Positions 35,011-46,396 of a stretch of DNA of 64,000 nt are shown in pieces. How positions within the stretch are numbered: the stretch's first letter is position 1; every line of letters begins with the position of its first letter. Origin of the DNA: Pezicula radicicola (Eukaryota > Ascomycota > Leotiomycetes > Helotiales > Dermateaceae); NCBI GenBank assembly GCA_003008705.1, contig PDUO01000030.1, positions 373,985 to 437,984 of the forward strand, read 5' to 3'. The translations under genes and the position numbers were made by a program. The notes below the pieces were generated by a model that searched no databases, was not told the DNA's origin, and saw nothing but the letters and a program-made list of their open reading frames with translations.

Positions 35011-35650
35011 TTTCAGAGTGTTCTGCTGAGGGTTGGTCAAAAGACAAATTCTACTAGCGCAATTGCTGTCTTGTAAAGGAATGGGAAGGCAAGAGAATGT
35101 GGATGGTAAAGAGAATGTGAATATCCGACACACAAAGAAGGACTAAACGATGGAAGAAAATGTAGATGATCTGAAGATATGAATAAGTATTTGAAATTGG
35201 CCATTTATATTTACTTATATAGTTAGATGTTGAAGCCCGATGCAGAGTATCAATAAACCATACAGAATACGCTGAATACGCGGTTTGCGTATCTTCGTAT
35301 TGCCAATAATAAAGCACTATTCAAACTTCCACAGCCCCCTTATGCTGCAGCATACGAAATAGCCGCTCTTTTTAGCACATCACCTTACTCATTTTAACAC
35401 ACCCACTAGCGAAAACATCATTGGATGTCACTCAGTTCAATGGATTCGCCCTAGTGGTCCGTCCACTACAGCTTATCTAATACGCGTATTTCAATCAACT
35501 TTGTCTTCCCGACGTTAGATCAACAAATAGCCGAATATGCTCCTGTTCCATATTGTCTTGACACGGATTTCCTTATCATGCAGTCCCAAGTCTGGGGTAG
35601 ATATCTTTTCCTGACGTATTTGCAAAATTTCCTTCTCTACCTCATCTAAC
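35011..35650. promoter_or_regulatory. Divergent promoter of RTA1 copy 2 and the glycosyltransferase
   Basis: 640 bp. Contains a spaced inverted half-site pair AATACGC...GCGTAT near 35274-35292 and the perfect AATACGCGTATT at 35479-35490. Confidence 0.6.
35479..35490. promoter_or_regulatory. 12-bp palindrome AATACGCGTATT
   Basis: Identical to the element at 30533-30544. It lies 469 bp upstream of RTA1 copy 2 and 161 bp upstream of the glycosyltransferase start. Confidence 0.55.
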
Positions 35651-38600
35651 ATGTACGATACTAAGGTTTTGGAGGACGATGAATCGCATTTCTCGGAAGA
35701 CAGAAAGATTGCTAAAGAACTACTCGAAGAGGGCACTGAGATAACAGGTAAACTACTAGCGTTTGGTAATAAATTACTAGTCGTTCTAAATGTACTAACT
35801 GCTACGCTCCGCAGAAAATGGCCGTGTCAATGTCGACCTCGACTCTAGACTTAGTAGGGCGCTCTCGAAACTCATTCCCAAGTCAGAATTCGAATATGAA
35901 AGACCAGAAACTCCTCCACCACAATACGAAGATCTCAGACCAACAAAAGTAATCAAGCTGAACATCGTCATACAAGTAGTTGGAAGCCGAGGAGATGTGC
36001 AGCCCTTTATAGCAGTTGGCAATGAACTCCAGAAACATGGACATCGGGTTCGTCTTGCAACACACGGTGTCTTCCAAGACTTTGTACAGAAATCAGGCCT
36101 TGAGTTTTATCCGATTGGTGGTGATCCAACAGAGTTGATGGCATATATGGTCAAGAACCCTGGTTTGATACCTAGCATGAAAAGCTTGCGCGCCGGTGAT
36201 ATCCAGACGAAGAGAAAGATGATAACAGAGATGCTTGTTGGGTGTTGGAAATCTTGTATCGACGCTGATTTAACGACTGGAATTCCCTTTACTGCAGATG
36301 CTATCATCGCTAATCCTCCGAGCTTTGCACATGTACATTGTGCGCAAGCACTTGGCTGTCCAGTAAGTACGAAACCCCAGAGATAAGTTCCTGTAATTTG
36401 ACGCAGAAAACCCATAGAAAGCACTTTAACTATAGTCGTAGATTTGGAACTAGCTTATACCACTACTTAGAATTTGACGAAGCGGTTCATACTGATACGA
36501 AACTTATTAGGTCCATATGATGTTTACAATGCCATGGTCAAGCACGCGAGCATTTCCACATCCGTTAGCAAATCTAAGATCATCAAATGCAAACACGGAC
36601 CTACGTAGTGGAAATTCAAATTACCTCTCATATATGATTTTCGAATGGCTGGCCTGGCAAGGGTGAGTAGTTTGCTGAGAAATTCAAGCAGAATGGATTT
36701 TCTGACTATGGTACACAGTCTCGGAGACATAATCAACAAGTGGAGGAAAGAGATGGATCTGGAGCCTGTTCCAATTACTGAAGGACCATTACTTGCAGAG
36801 ACCATGAAGATACCCTTTACATATTGTTGGTCGCCTGCCCTCGTCCCTAAGCCACTGGATTGGCCCTCGCATATAGGTCAGTTTACTATCAGCGTATTTT
36901 CAGCACGCTCTAACAAGGGGAATAATAGACGTTTGTGGTTTCTTTTTTAGAGATTCGCCGGCATATAACCCACCTCAAGACCTCGATACCTTTCTCCGCA
37001 GTGGTTCTATGCCAGTATACATTGGATTCGGAAGTATCGTAATCGATGACCCCGAGAAGCTCACAACCATGATTCTAGAAGCTGTTCAACAAACAGGTGT
37101 CCGCGCGATTATCTCCCGTGGATGGAGTAAGCTTGGCGGGTCAAGAGAGAGCGACTCGAACGTCTTTTTTCTTGGAGACTGCCCGCATGAGTGGCTTTTT
37201 CAACATGTCGCAGCAGTGATCCATCACGGAGGTGCCGGTACGACAGCTTGTGGCCTACTGAATGCAAGACCGACTACTATTGTGCCATTTTTTGGAGAGT
37301 GAGTCTTGCGTAAACGTTTAATTATGGTCGTTGCTGATGAAATCATTCAAGTCAGCCATTTTGGGGCAATATGGTAGCTGCAGCAGGAGCAGGACCTTCT
37401 CCAATTCCGTACAAAGTATTAAGTAGAGAAAAGATCGCCGAGGCTATTGCATTCTGCCTGACTCCCGGAGCCTCCACTGCAGCTCACGAGATTGCTGCCA
37501 AAATGCGAGCAGAAAACGGTGTGAAAACAGCTGTCGATTCTTTCCATAGAAATCTCCCTTTAAATCGACTTCAATGCGATATCTTACCAGATCAACCGGC
37601 CACTTGGGTTTACAAGAAAGGGAAGAAGCCTATCAAGATCTCAAGGATGGCCGCCGAGATCTTAACTCAGCATTTGAAAGTTGATCGTAAGAACTTGAAA
37701 TAGTAAGTAAACGGAACTAACAATACTATCTACACTAAATTTTGTTATTAACCTTTCTGACATATCTATCAATGTTTCTAGTTATGAAACTAATCCCATT
37801 GTCATCGAAACTCGCAGATGGGATCCCGTAACCGCCTCGACATCTGCCGCGCTTGGGACAGGTATCGATATGTCTAATGCAATGACTGGGATAGTCACAA
37901 GGCCACATGACGAGTATGTTAAAGCTAAGGCACTGAACGCACAACATTCCAACCGGCCAATTTCGAATGCGAGCAATGACAATACCACCAACTCTGAAAT
38001 GCGAGCAGACAGCATGGAAGTGAAATCCAAATCTTCTAGCGATAGCTATGGGCATGATCGCCAACTTCTGAATAACTCTACGACCAACTCATCTTCTGGG
38101 AAAAGTGGTACACAGGTTGCGGGACGGATGGCAGCTGCTTCAGCCAAAAGTCTAGGTAATGTTATAGGATATCAAACAAAAGGCATTTTCGTAGACGTAC
38201 CCCTCGCAGTCACGGACGGCTTACACGCACTTCCCAAACTTTACGGCAGCGAAGTTCGCGAACGGGAGAAGATTACAAATTGGAAGACCGGTACTGCAGT
38301 TGCTGGGAAGTCGTTTGTCTTTGGGCTTGCAGGGGGTATGGCTGATATTTTTGTTGAGCCTTACAAGGGTGGGAAGAAAGAGGGTGCTGTTGGAGTTATG
38401 AAAGGCATAGGGAAAGGATCTTTGGGATTTTTGGCTAAAAGTGGTGCTGGTAAGTCTGATCACTTTTTTCTCTCCTATTGTTGATCAAATGTGGCTAATA
38501 TTTTGTGCTGTTTAGCCGGATTGGGATTGGTTGCATATACTGGACAAGGTGTTTACAAAAGTGTTCATGCTGCATATCATGCAAAGACGAAAACTCTTAT

Positions 38601-38727
38601 CATTGAGCGAAAACAGCAAGAGGCTGAGTATATGCTTAAGCATGCGACACGGGGGCAGTTTAGCGATGAAGATATTATCAAGAAGTTTAATCAGTTGAGA
38701 ACAGGGATTGATGATAATTATATGTAG
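35651..38727 (+). CDS. Sterol 3-beta-glucosyltransferase-like UDP-glycosyltransferase (GT28/GT1) with C-terminal extension
   Basis: Eight exons: 35651-35747, 35815-36362, 36511-36662, 36719-36876, 36929-37298, 37352-37702, 37782-38449, 38516-38727; 851 residues. An acidic N-terminus and a PPPQY stretch lead to the GT28 N-domain ([20 protein letters not shown]), then [30 protein letters not shown] and the UDP-binding block with HHGGAGTT (417-424) and PFFGDQPFWG. These are the marks of fungal/plant sterol glucosyltransferases, but the PH and GRAM domains of Atg26 are absent. After residue about 560 a Ser/Asn-rich linker and a Gly-rich amphipathic region ([33 protein letters not shown]) follow, possibly membrane-binding, and a coiled-coil-like end. 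Likely glucosylates a sterol or other lipid; the neighbouring RTA1 gene also concerns lipids. Confidence 0.88.
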
Positions 38728-39407
38728 TCTAGTATACTTTAAGCAAACAAGCTTTGGATCAGATACCGAAATCGAGTTACTCAAATCAGATAAGTAATAT
38801 GTGACTATAGTCAAGTAGCGCTGCCTGCATTACGTAGAGGGGTTTTCGGTTTATATATATTTGTTCTTTGCCATGGCCCATATTGTTATTTCCTTTTCCT
38901 TCATTTTTCTAGATGTTATTAGTGCGGGTTTAATGAATTTTTGTGAACTATTTTAGGAGCTGAAAGCTATGGATTTAAGACTATGGGAAGAGGGTAAAAG
39001 GCATAATTGCCAAGGAAATCCTTTGTAAAAAATTTCTGAATCCTCCTTATTTTAGGCTGACAATTTTCGCTAACGAAAGGTAATCGCGTAGCAAATTAGG
39101 GGGGAGAGTCGGTGATGAAATCGGCTTAGCGCCTCGCTTCGAACTTGTAGAAGTTTAGCAACAACCTCCCTATATCTTGTTTGGCACCCATTATGTCACA
39201 ACAACTTTCTGTGCACTCATTCAAATCCAGTAGAGGTAGACCAAATTACAGCTACATACTATATTTTTCTGAATGAACAAAACACCCACCCACGCAGTGC
39301 ACATCTAACTTGATGCGAAAATTCAAGGGGTTAAAATCTGGTATCAAATACAACTACACGAAGTTAAACGGCAGGAACTATAGGCTATTTATAGAATATT
39401 AAAAACT
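38728..39407. other. Convergent intergenic region
   Basis: 3' ends of the glycosyltransferase and Zn2Cys6 genes. Nothing else seen. Confidence 0.6.
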
Positions 39408-41253
39408 TCATCGTACCTCAAAAGCTGCAATGGCCCAATCAGTAGCACTTTCCAAGCTCTTAGTGAATGTCGACTCGCCTACTTTTCTGTACGTCAAATC
39501 CACATCCTGAACAACATCTTCTCGTCGAAAGAGCCAGTCTTCTGATCCGTCGATGGGTTCCATCATGTATGTAATAGAAGAGCACTTTCGTCCTTGGTTC
39601 TGGATATCACGTTCATTACGGATCGTCACATCAACAACTCGATCCTGATCAGCGGGCATAAAAGTGTCTCTTGCCATAACCGGATCAGCCGAAGATGCTA
39701 TAAAATCATTGAGCCCAGCCTCCTCTATCTCTACCACACGTCTAGCGGCATATTGCAGGATCCTGGCATCCCAGAGTCCTTCTCGGCGTGGGATATTTGA
39801 AGAGAGAAGTGAAAGTGCTTCCCGCCGTACTTTGCCATTGCGACATGAAATAGCCGTGAAATAAAGAGGTGCAATGACGCCCATTTCGAAGGTGAATGAG
39901 AACGATCCCTTAGTTGAAGATCCTGGAAGCGAGCATATACAAGAGTTGAACCCGCCTGTCAAAGACGACGCAAGGACAATGATCGAGGCGAACTCTTGTA
40001 TCTTGTCATCAAATTTTGTTCCTTTTAGTGAAACACAAGCTGAGAGCCAGATGATTCCAGTAAGGTAGAACATCCGAAGCAGGGTAGAGCCGTTGAAGAA
40101 TTGTGCATCCGCTGTAGCTCCTCTCTGAGCCATGAAAGATTCGAAAGACTTTGACCACTTTTCATACTGAGCACCGAGCCGTCCTTGCGTTATGTAAAGG
40201 GTATTTTCAATATTATTGTCGTCCTCAGCCGAGGAAGGAGAATAGAGATACTTAAGACTAAAATTAATAAAGCGCAAACATAGGCCGTTAAGACAGTCCA
40301 AAGACGATCTTGCCTCCTGAAGACTAGAGAACGGTTTGTTGAGCTCAAGTAAGTCTGAAGAAATCTCGATCTCATCCAAAGAAGCAGCCGATCGACCACA
40401 CAATGTCCACTGTATACGCAAACGATAGAAAATTCCCTCTAGCTTGCGGGCAATGGTGTCTGAACTTGAGTATACACGGGGAGGATTTTTGGCCATCTTG
40501 AGCTTTGCGTTATTATGGTAAACATTCAAAATGGTTATCCCCCCTTGAAGATGTAGAATGGCATGCTCAATACTGCCTCGTAGAAACTCTAAGCAGATGA
40601 GAAGAACGCAACACATCAATGTCACCTCTGTTGTTACTCCATTGGCGGAAATATGTTCCCTGAAATGCCGAATAGATTTGTTGTACTGTTCCAGCTCAAA
40701 ACGTCGACTTTCCTCTAGCTTATCAGCACTTTCTAAACGACCGTCCACTGATTCAAGCCGTGCATGAACAACAGCCACGGCAATCATGGCATGTTGAATG
40801 GCCGGTTCGTATTGGCCAACCCGAGGTAGTAATTCATTCCAGAAATCAGAATCAAAGCATCCCGAGATGACTGGGGCTGTGTGATGGTAAAAAAAGGCCA
40901 AAAGTCGATGCTCTCGTTCCGTACCAGAAAAGTCAATAAAAGGATTATGAAAAGAAACGGGAGGGACTCGCAAAGGCTGTATTGTGGGTTGAGCGTTCTT
41001 GATGGTATAGCCGTCACATTTTCGGCCTGTACTTATACATTTTAAGCACGCCGGCTTACCCTCATCACACTTAATACGTCTGATTCTATCCATCAAGTCA
41101 GTCTGTTTGTCACTTGCAAAATATGTTACGATATCCAACTCACTTGCATGTGATGCATCCATTCTTAGATTTCGGAGTTCCTTTTCGAAATTTCTTAGCA
41201 GGCGCTGTGCTCATCTTTAGCCCGTTGAGATCGCCGTCAGAGCCACCGACCAT
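39408..41253 (-). CDS. Zn2Cys6 transcription factor
   Basis: Exons 41253-41144 and 41085-39408 with a 58-bp intron inside the zinc cluster; 595 residues. Splicing gives CITCKIRRIKCDEGKPACLKC plus ISTGRKC, that is C33-x2-C36-x6-C43-x6-C50-x2-C53-x6-C60, preceded by a basic stretch (AKKFRKGTPKSKNG). The start is the first in-frame ATG; an ATG 13 codons later (41214) is equally plausible. A long helical regulatory domain (about 90-560) of the Fungal_trans_2 type follows. The protein is nuclear. It is divergent from the third RTA1-like gene and could control it or the neighbouring RTA1/tannase genes, but there is no direct evidence. Without the splice the longest frame lacks the first two zinc ligands. 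Confidence 0.88.
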
Positions 41254-41965
41254 GATGCCCGTGCGTCTTCCAACTTTGAATACGAACAGACCAACGGCAG
41301 GTCCAGGGCATTAATTGCGTTGTTGTTGTTGAGTGTCTTCGATGTCGATGGGAGAAATAAGACGAGCTGCTGAAGAGATGACATTTGTCTGGGGGTGAGC
41401 GGGGGAATTGGTTAGAATAAGAATAAGCGAGCTTACAATGGTATTATTTCTGTGATTGGTCTGTTCGTGTTCGGAACCGGGCTCCGAACACGCCTACCCT
41501 ATTCCTATTCGGCTCCTGATACATGTACGGTGCTGAAAATGATATTTGATATAGGCCATGCGGATTCTGCCGGAGTCGTGACTTTAAAGTACCTAACACT
41601 CCCAGTTTAAGGAACTCACATTATTTCGCTCTCTTCGAATGACTCACTTGATTTGAGTAGCTTACTTGGTTTGAGTAAACTAGTTGGCTTGAGTAACCAA
41701 TTTGATTTAGGTATCTAACTTACCTTCAAGCGGTGAGCTCGACGAGGCGTGTACGTCCATGGCCGCATTGAATATTAATAACAGCACCGTACACGTATCA
41801 GAAGCCTCATATTCAATCGAGTATCCTTGTCTGTAGAACATTTCTGGCTTCTGAAACTATAGAGGCTGTCTCATTAGTCTCTACCTATTTCTATGCTGTT
41901 TAGTGTCTTTTATTCTGAGCAGAATTTTCTGGACCACCTTCTCAAATCATCGTTCTCTTCTCACT
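41254..41965. promoter_or_regulatory. Divergent promoter of the Zn2Cys6 and third RTA1 genes
   Basis: About 710 bp with an 18-bp minisatellite (41647-41718). The ACGCGT palindrome of the other two RTA1 promoters is not present here. Confidence 0.5.
41647..41718 (+). repeat. 18-bp minisatellite, four imperfect units
   Basis: Four consecutive 18-bp units starting at 41647, 41665, 41683 and 41701, consensus close to CTTGGTTTGAGTAACTAA. Related copies occur at 43111-43312 and 46925-46957. Confidence 0.75.
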
Positions 41966-42980
41966 ATGTCGACCAATTCAACTCCGTTAGACAGTTGCAC
42001 TCTCCAGACATGTCCACTTTCCGAGGCATATGTCACTTATGACCCGTCATTGGTTGCAAATGCTCTATACGTAGGAATCTTTGGTGCTCTTCTTCTCGTA
42101 CAGTCTTACCAAGGCTACCACTTCAAGACGTGGACTTACACGATTGCTATGCTTCTTGGTCTAAGTGGGGAGGTAATAGGATACGCCGCAAGGATACAAA
42201 TGCATTTCAATCCCTTCCTCCCAAATCCATTTTTGATGTAAGAGACATCAAAATTTTAGGAACTTAGACTGACAAGGTTTCAGGTATCTCAGCTGCCTTA
42301 CCATCGCACCAGTCTTCTTCTCCGCTGCCATCTACCTCTGCCTTTCTCGAATTGTCGTCATCTATGGGCCCGATTGTTCACGATTCCAACCGAAGACTTA
42401 CACAGTCATGTTCATGTGTTTCGATTTCATCTCGCTTGTACTTCAAGCGATCGGCGGTGCCATCGCGGATACATCTTTGACCAACATACCGCTGCAAAAT
42501 ACAGGTGTTCACATTATGGTGGCCGGACTCGCATTTCAGGTGGCGAGTTTGCTCCTGTTTGCTATTCTCTGTATCGAATATGGTTGGCGGGTCAAGAAGC
42601 AGAAGGGCATTGTAACTACAGAGCACAGTCATCTCACCCATAGTAAACGTTTCCACCATTTTTTGTACTGTAAGTCCCGAACTTTCCTCTTAAAATTTGA
42701 GAAGTTTTGCTAAATTCATACAGCCCTTGCCTTCGCCACTCTCTGTATAATTGCCCGGTCCTGCTTTCGACTTGCAGAGCTAGAAGATGGATTCTCTAGC
42801 TCGCTTGCGAATAATGAGATCTTACTCATGGTCTTCGATGGCGCTCTGATGGTTTTAACTTGCTCAGCTTTAACTTTCTTTCATCCTGGACTTGCTTTGG
42901 AAGGTAATTGGGCGAATACTGCACCCAAGCTGAGGATTCCGAAAAGTCTTAGCGTTGGATTCGAAAAATTATTCTTATAG
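41966..42980 (+). CDS. RTA1-like seven-transmembrane protein, copy 3 (diverged, RSB1-like)
   Basis: Exons 41966-42237, 42284-42669 and 42724-42980; introns of 46 and 54 bp; 304 residues. The ATG at 41966 starts a short glycosylatable head (MSTNSTPLDSCTLQTCPLSE) before helix 1. Seven helices; marks are GEVIGYAARI, LTIAPVFFSAAIYLCLSRIV, CFDFISLVLQAIGGAIAD and ARSCFRLAELEDGF. The N-terminal Cys pair (C11, C16) and the E..GY..R motif are typical of the larger RTA1 family including RSB1 sphingoid-base exporters. It is much less similar to copies 1 and 2 than they are to each other, so it is not part of that duplication. It is divergent from a Zn2Cys6 regulator and flanked by 18-bp repeats. Confidence 0.92.
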
Positions 42981-44506
42981 ACTATTATGAACGAAGTATA
43001 TAGATCTAGAAAGTCGCGCATATTAGAGATTCCGTTTCTATAGAAACAGGAAAACTTTTTGGAATTCAGACACTGCTACATAACTGTAGTCAACCATTCA
43101 TTTGTAGTGTTTATTTAAGTTGAGTAACTCACCTTATTTGAATACCTGATTTATCTAACTGACTTGATTTTGGTATCCGTTTTAAGCTTGTTATAAGAAT
43201 ATGAGGTTTCAACCAAATACCTGCGTGAATTAAGCAATCTTAATCTAAGGTGAGGTACATTATCTTAAATTAAGTAAGTTATTTAAGTCAAGTAATTTAC
43301 TAAAACCAAGTGCCACAGCAATTTCGTGACAAAACATGAGCTGAGCATTTTGAGGCAATATTTAATTTCGATTAATATTTACATGAAGTAGGTAGACCTA
43401 GTTACGGATTTGGATAAGTACCTTAAGCCGCTTAATTAGCACGGCAGCCAGTACTACTTAACTAAGACCGAGTACTTATTAGCATCGCCTAGAAAAACTA
43501 GAAGTTTCTAAATATTCTAGATTATCACAACACCTTAGGTACGTAATATAGTAAATGAACTTGAAATCTCCACTGCTAAGAACTACAAAAAAAGGAAAAG
43601 ATAAGACGAACAATGTACTTTGATAATGCTATTATAATGGGCAATGAATAATCAAATGAGATCCTCTTCTCTTTAATGTACAATCACCAACATTGGAGTA
43701 ATGTGGACCAAAGTAGTTTCAGGGACTACGAGACAAAAAAGTTCCGAAATATACCTAGTTGGCTTTCATAAACCCAGGGTCCCGAATCCACTTATGCCGT
43801 GAACTCAACTTAAACATCCCTTACCAAAGATCCCATCTCTAGATTTGCATGCTACAACTACGTAACTTACAGGCACAACAGAATTTATAGCAAGAAGAAG
43901 AGTTGAAAATTAAATTATAATTCGATGCCATAAATCTCACAGGAATCCTGTATTGTGTGCCCTACTGGCCACCGAACCATCTTGCATAATACTTATTGGC
44001 CAGACCATTGCTATCTGGACTGAAAGATTTTTTTTCTTTTGCAATTTCCTTAGCACTTGGGACCTTGCATCTCGCTAGCCTATGTTATAATTTAAATTTT
44101 TAAATAACGTTGCCTCAAACAAAAAGTCATAACTTCCAGAACAAAATCTACCTAGTCTGCGATCGGTTCTCGCTTAGCCCCAAGAGACTATACCAACAGT
44201 TACCAGCTACTGATCAGCTATCAAGGACAACCGCAAACTTTTGAACCCTAGAATTTTAGCTCCAAGCTAACAGCTTTGAACTGCAGAGAGTCCAATTTGA
44301 AATTGGACTGCATCCTCGTTATTTAACTGCCATCTATCTCCCTCCACCATTTCAATTTATAAATTCCCCAACCAAACATTCTCCAAGGAGCCAAAACTCA
44401 ATATTTTCAAGATCCCGCCAAAACAGGAACGAAGCCTTAGCACAAGTTTATCGCTATTTCAAACGTCTTTCCATCTTACAAGATATTCACAACGCTCAAA
44501 GTCAAC
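42981..44506. other. Intergenic region with minisatellite copies
   Basis: About 1.5 kb, A/T-rich, with forward and inverted relatives of the 18-bp unit at 43111-43312. The last 200 bp form a C/A-rich leader of the next gene. No gene seen. Confidence 0.55.
43111..43312. repeat. Further copies of the 18-bp minisatellite, both orientations
   Basis: At 43163-43178 CTTGATTTTGGTATCC matches unit 4 at 41701-41716. At 43271-43312 the reverse complement lines up with units 2-3 over about 36 bp with mostly transition differences. Confidence 0.6.
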
Positions 44507-45958
44507 ATGACCAATTACCATATTGCTCCATTTGCTCGTGGTCACCAAAACCAATATCACATTCAACCCGCCGACCAGACAATGGCTTCATTACCAACAC
44601 TAAGTTACTCAGGCTCCAAGAGCTCTCATACAATAGGCCATGAGTATGAGTCCAACAGCCAAGACTCTTCGATGATCAGCCAACGGCAACAAGACAGACA
44701 ACAAGTACAGCGTGCACGCTCTCCAGCACTTTACTATCCGTGGAAGAATCCTCGATCAGAACCCTCAAGCTCTAATAACAATGCTACTGGGAACTCCGCC
44801 TCCATGTCAGCAAATAAGAGAAAGCCTGTGGAGGGCCTCTCGGAAACGTACCGTCGACTAAAACGTGCCAAGATGAACGAATACTCCTCTAAGACCACTA
44901 AGCCCAAGAAGTCGACCAATCCCCAGAAAGATTACTACAGCGCACCCTCTTCTCCACAACTAAATCCTCATCAACTAGGTACAGATTCCGAGGTGTTATA
45001 TTCTCGAGAACAATGGGATAGCATACCACCTTCTCCATTCATGGCCTACCCCCAAAGAGAAATTGAACGTTCCTCTTCCATGGCACCCAACCTCAGCTGC
45101 AGTAGTTCACAATCCTACTCACCACCACCAGCTGAGCCTCCCCATTCTAGTATGGAGCAAGAACAACACCCGGAAATCTGGGACTACAAATCTAGTTCCT
45201 ACTCTCCAACATCAACGGTTTTAGAATGGCTAGGAAATGAGGGTTCGTTCGACAATGAAGGTCCTACAGAACCAAGAAACACTAGAATTAGCTCAGTATC
45301 CAACTCATCTATCGTTTGTCATTCAGGTCTCGAAGAAGAAGACTCGGATAGCAGGTACAATAAGTCAAGAGAGAGTGAGGAGGTGTTTGATAGTGAGGAG
45401 GATTTTAATAGCGAGGAAGAGTCCGATAGCGAAGCGTCTATGTCACCAACACCAACACCATCCGGTACCTTCGACCTTCACGAAGATGCTTCTTCTTCAC
45501 CAAGAGATAGACTCCCGGGTCAAGGAGACGTCTACTCGTTCAAAACCATCCCATCCACCCAAACATCTCACGGACCCCCACGGCGTCTCAATAACAACCT
45601 CAACAACGATGTCTACTCTTTCAGAACCATCTCACTACAGCCACCATTAACGCCAGCTCCAAATACCAACACACCAGATAACAATTACGCCTCTGACTAC
45701 GAATCAGACTACGACTTCGGCTACGAACCAGATGATGAATCTGATAAAGAGAACAACTGCTATCTAGAGTCCAGAAGTTCACCGCCTGAACCTATTTCTC
45801 ACTCCAGACCTATAGATGGGCTCCCACCTCTACCTCGCTCTGAATTCAGAGGTCTTGCATCAGGTTACCAACTTGAACCTCGTTCTCAATTCAGAGGTAC
45901 GAGTATCCCACCTAGACTCGGATCCAGAGGCTTTCTACCTACATTCAGAGGTTACTAA
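44507..45958 (+). CDS. Intrinsically disordered Ser/Pro/Asn-rich protein with FRG repeats
   Basis: One exon from ATG 44507 to TAA 45956-45958, 483 residues. Composition is dominated by Ser, Pro, Asn and Gln with acidic runs (DSEEDFNSEEESDSE; SDYESDYDFGYEPDDESD). A basic patch (KRKPVEGLSETYRRLKRAK, about 104-122) looks like a nuclear signal. Short DVYSF(K/R)TI units occur twice. The C-terminus carries repeats ending in FRG or SRG (SEFRG, SQFRG, GSRG, TFRGY). No folded domain is recognised. The same frame stays open after the stop for another 145 codons and holds more FRG units, see next entry. The function is unknown; nuclear or RNA-associated roles are common for such proteins but not shown. 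Confidence 0.65.
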   Translation: MTNYHIAPFARGHQNQYHIQPADQTMASLPTLSYSGSKSSHTIGHEYESNSQDSSMISQRQQDRQQVQRARSPALYYPWKNPRSEPSSSNNNATGNSASMSANKRKPVEGLSETYRRLKRAKMNEYSSKTTKPKKSTNPQKDYYSAPSSPQLNPHQLGTDSEVLYSREQWDSIPPSPFMAYPQREIERSSSMAPNLSCSSSQSYSPPPAEPPHSSMEQEQHPEIWDYKSSSYSPTSTVLEWLGNEGSFDNEGPTEPRNTRISSVSNSSIVCHSGLEEEDSDSRYNKSRESEEVFDSEEDFNSEEESDSEASMSPTPTPSGTFDLHEDASSSPRDRLPGQGDVYSFKTIPSTQTSHGPPRRLNNNLNNDVYSFRTISLQPPLTPAPNTNTPDNNYASDYESDYDFGYEPDDESDKENNCYLESRSSPPEPISHSRPIDGLPPLPRSEFRGLASGYQLEPRSQFRGTSIPPRLGSRGFLPTFRGY

Positions 45959-46396
45959 CTACCAGCACTACCACCTCTTCCATCTCTTTATCTCAATAAT
46001 CAACCAAACAACCAATCAAACAATCAACCCACCAACCATGCAACATTCAGAGGACCACCCACTCCATTCATGAACCCCTCACCACCGTTCAGAGGCTCTC
46101 TACCTACAATCAGAGGTTGCCCACCTCCCTTCATGACTTTACAACCCCCATTCACAAACGTTCCATATCTACTTCCCGCTCCTCCCCGAACTTCATCTCC
46201 ATCTCAACACCTACCTCTACCTCAATATCTCGCCAACCAACCCACCAACCAACTCCCCTTTCAAGGCCCCTACCAACCATACCAACCATTCCAACCACCC
46301 GTCTTACAAATACCTTACATTCTCAACAACAACCCCCACAACCAGCAGAACTACGATTTCAATCTCGATCATGATTCTGGGTATGAATCCAATTAG
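45959..46396 (+). other. In-frame open extension of the FRG protein beyond its stop
   Basis: Directly after TAA the same frame reads 145 sense codons to a TAG at 46394-46396. It is Pro/Asn/Gln-rich and continues the repeat: ATFRGPP, PPFRGSLPTIRG, later a (Y)QPYQPFQPP run and ends NLDHDSGYESN. The repeat type and composition match the upstream protein, so this is former or conditional coding sequence (nonsense change, readthrough, or an error in the sequence). Confidence 0.6.

Noticed and set aside
45956..46069. Intron removing the stop in the FRG gene
   Set aside because: The available GTTACT...ATTCAG pair would shift the frame and stop at 46071-46073, so it does not restore the FRG frame.
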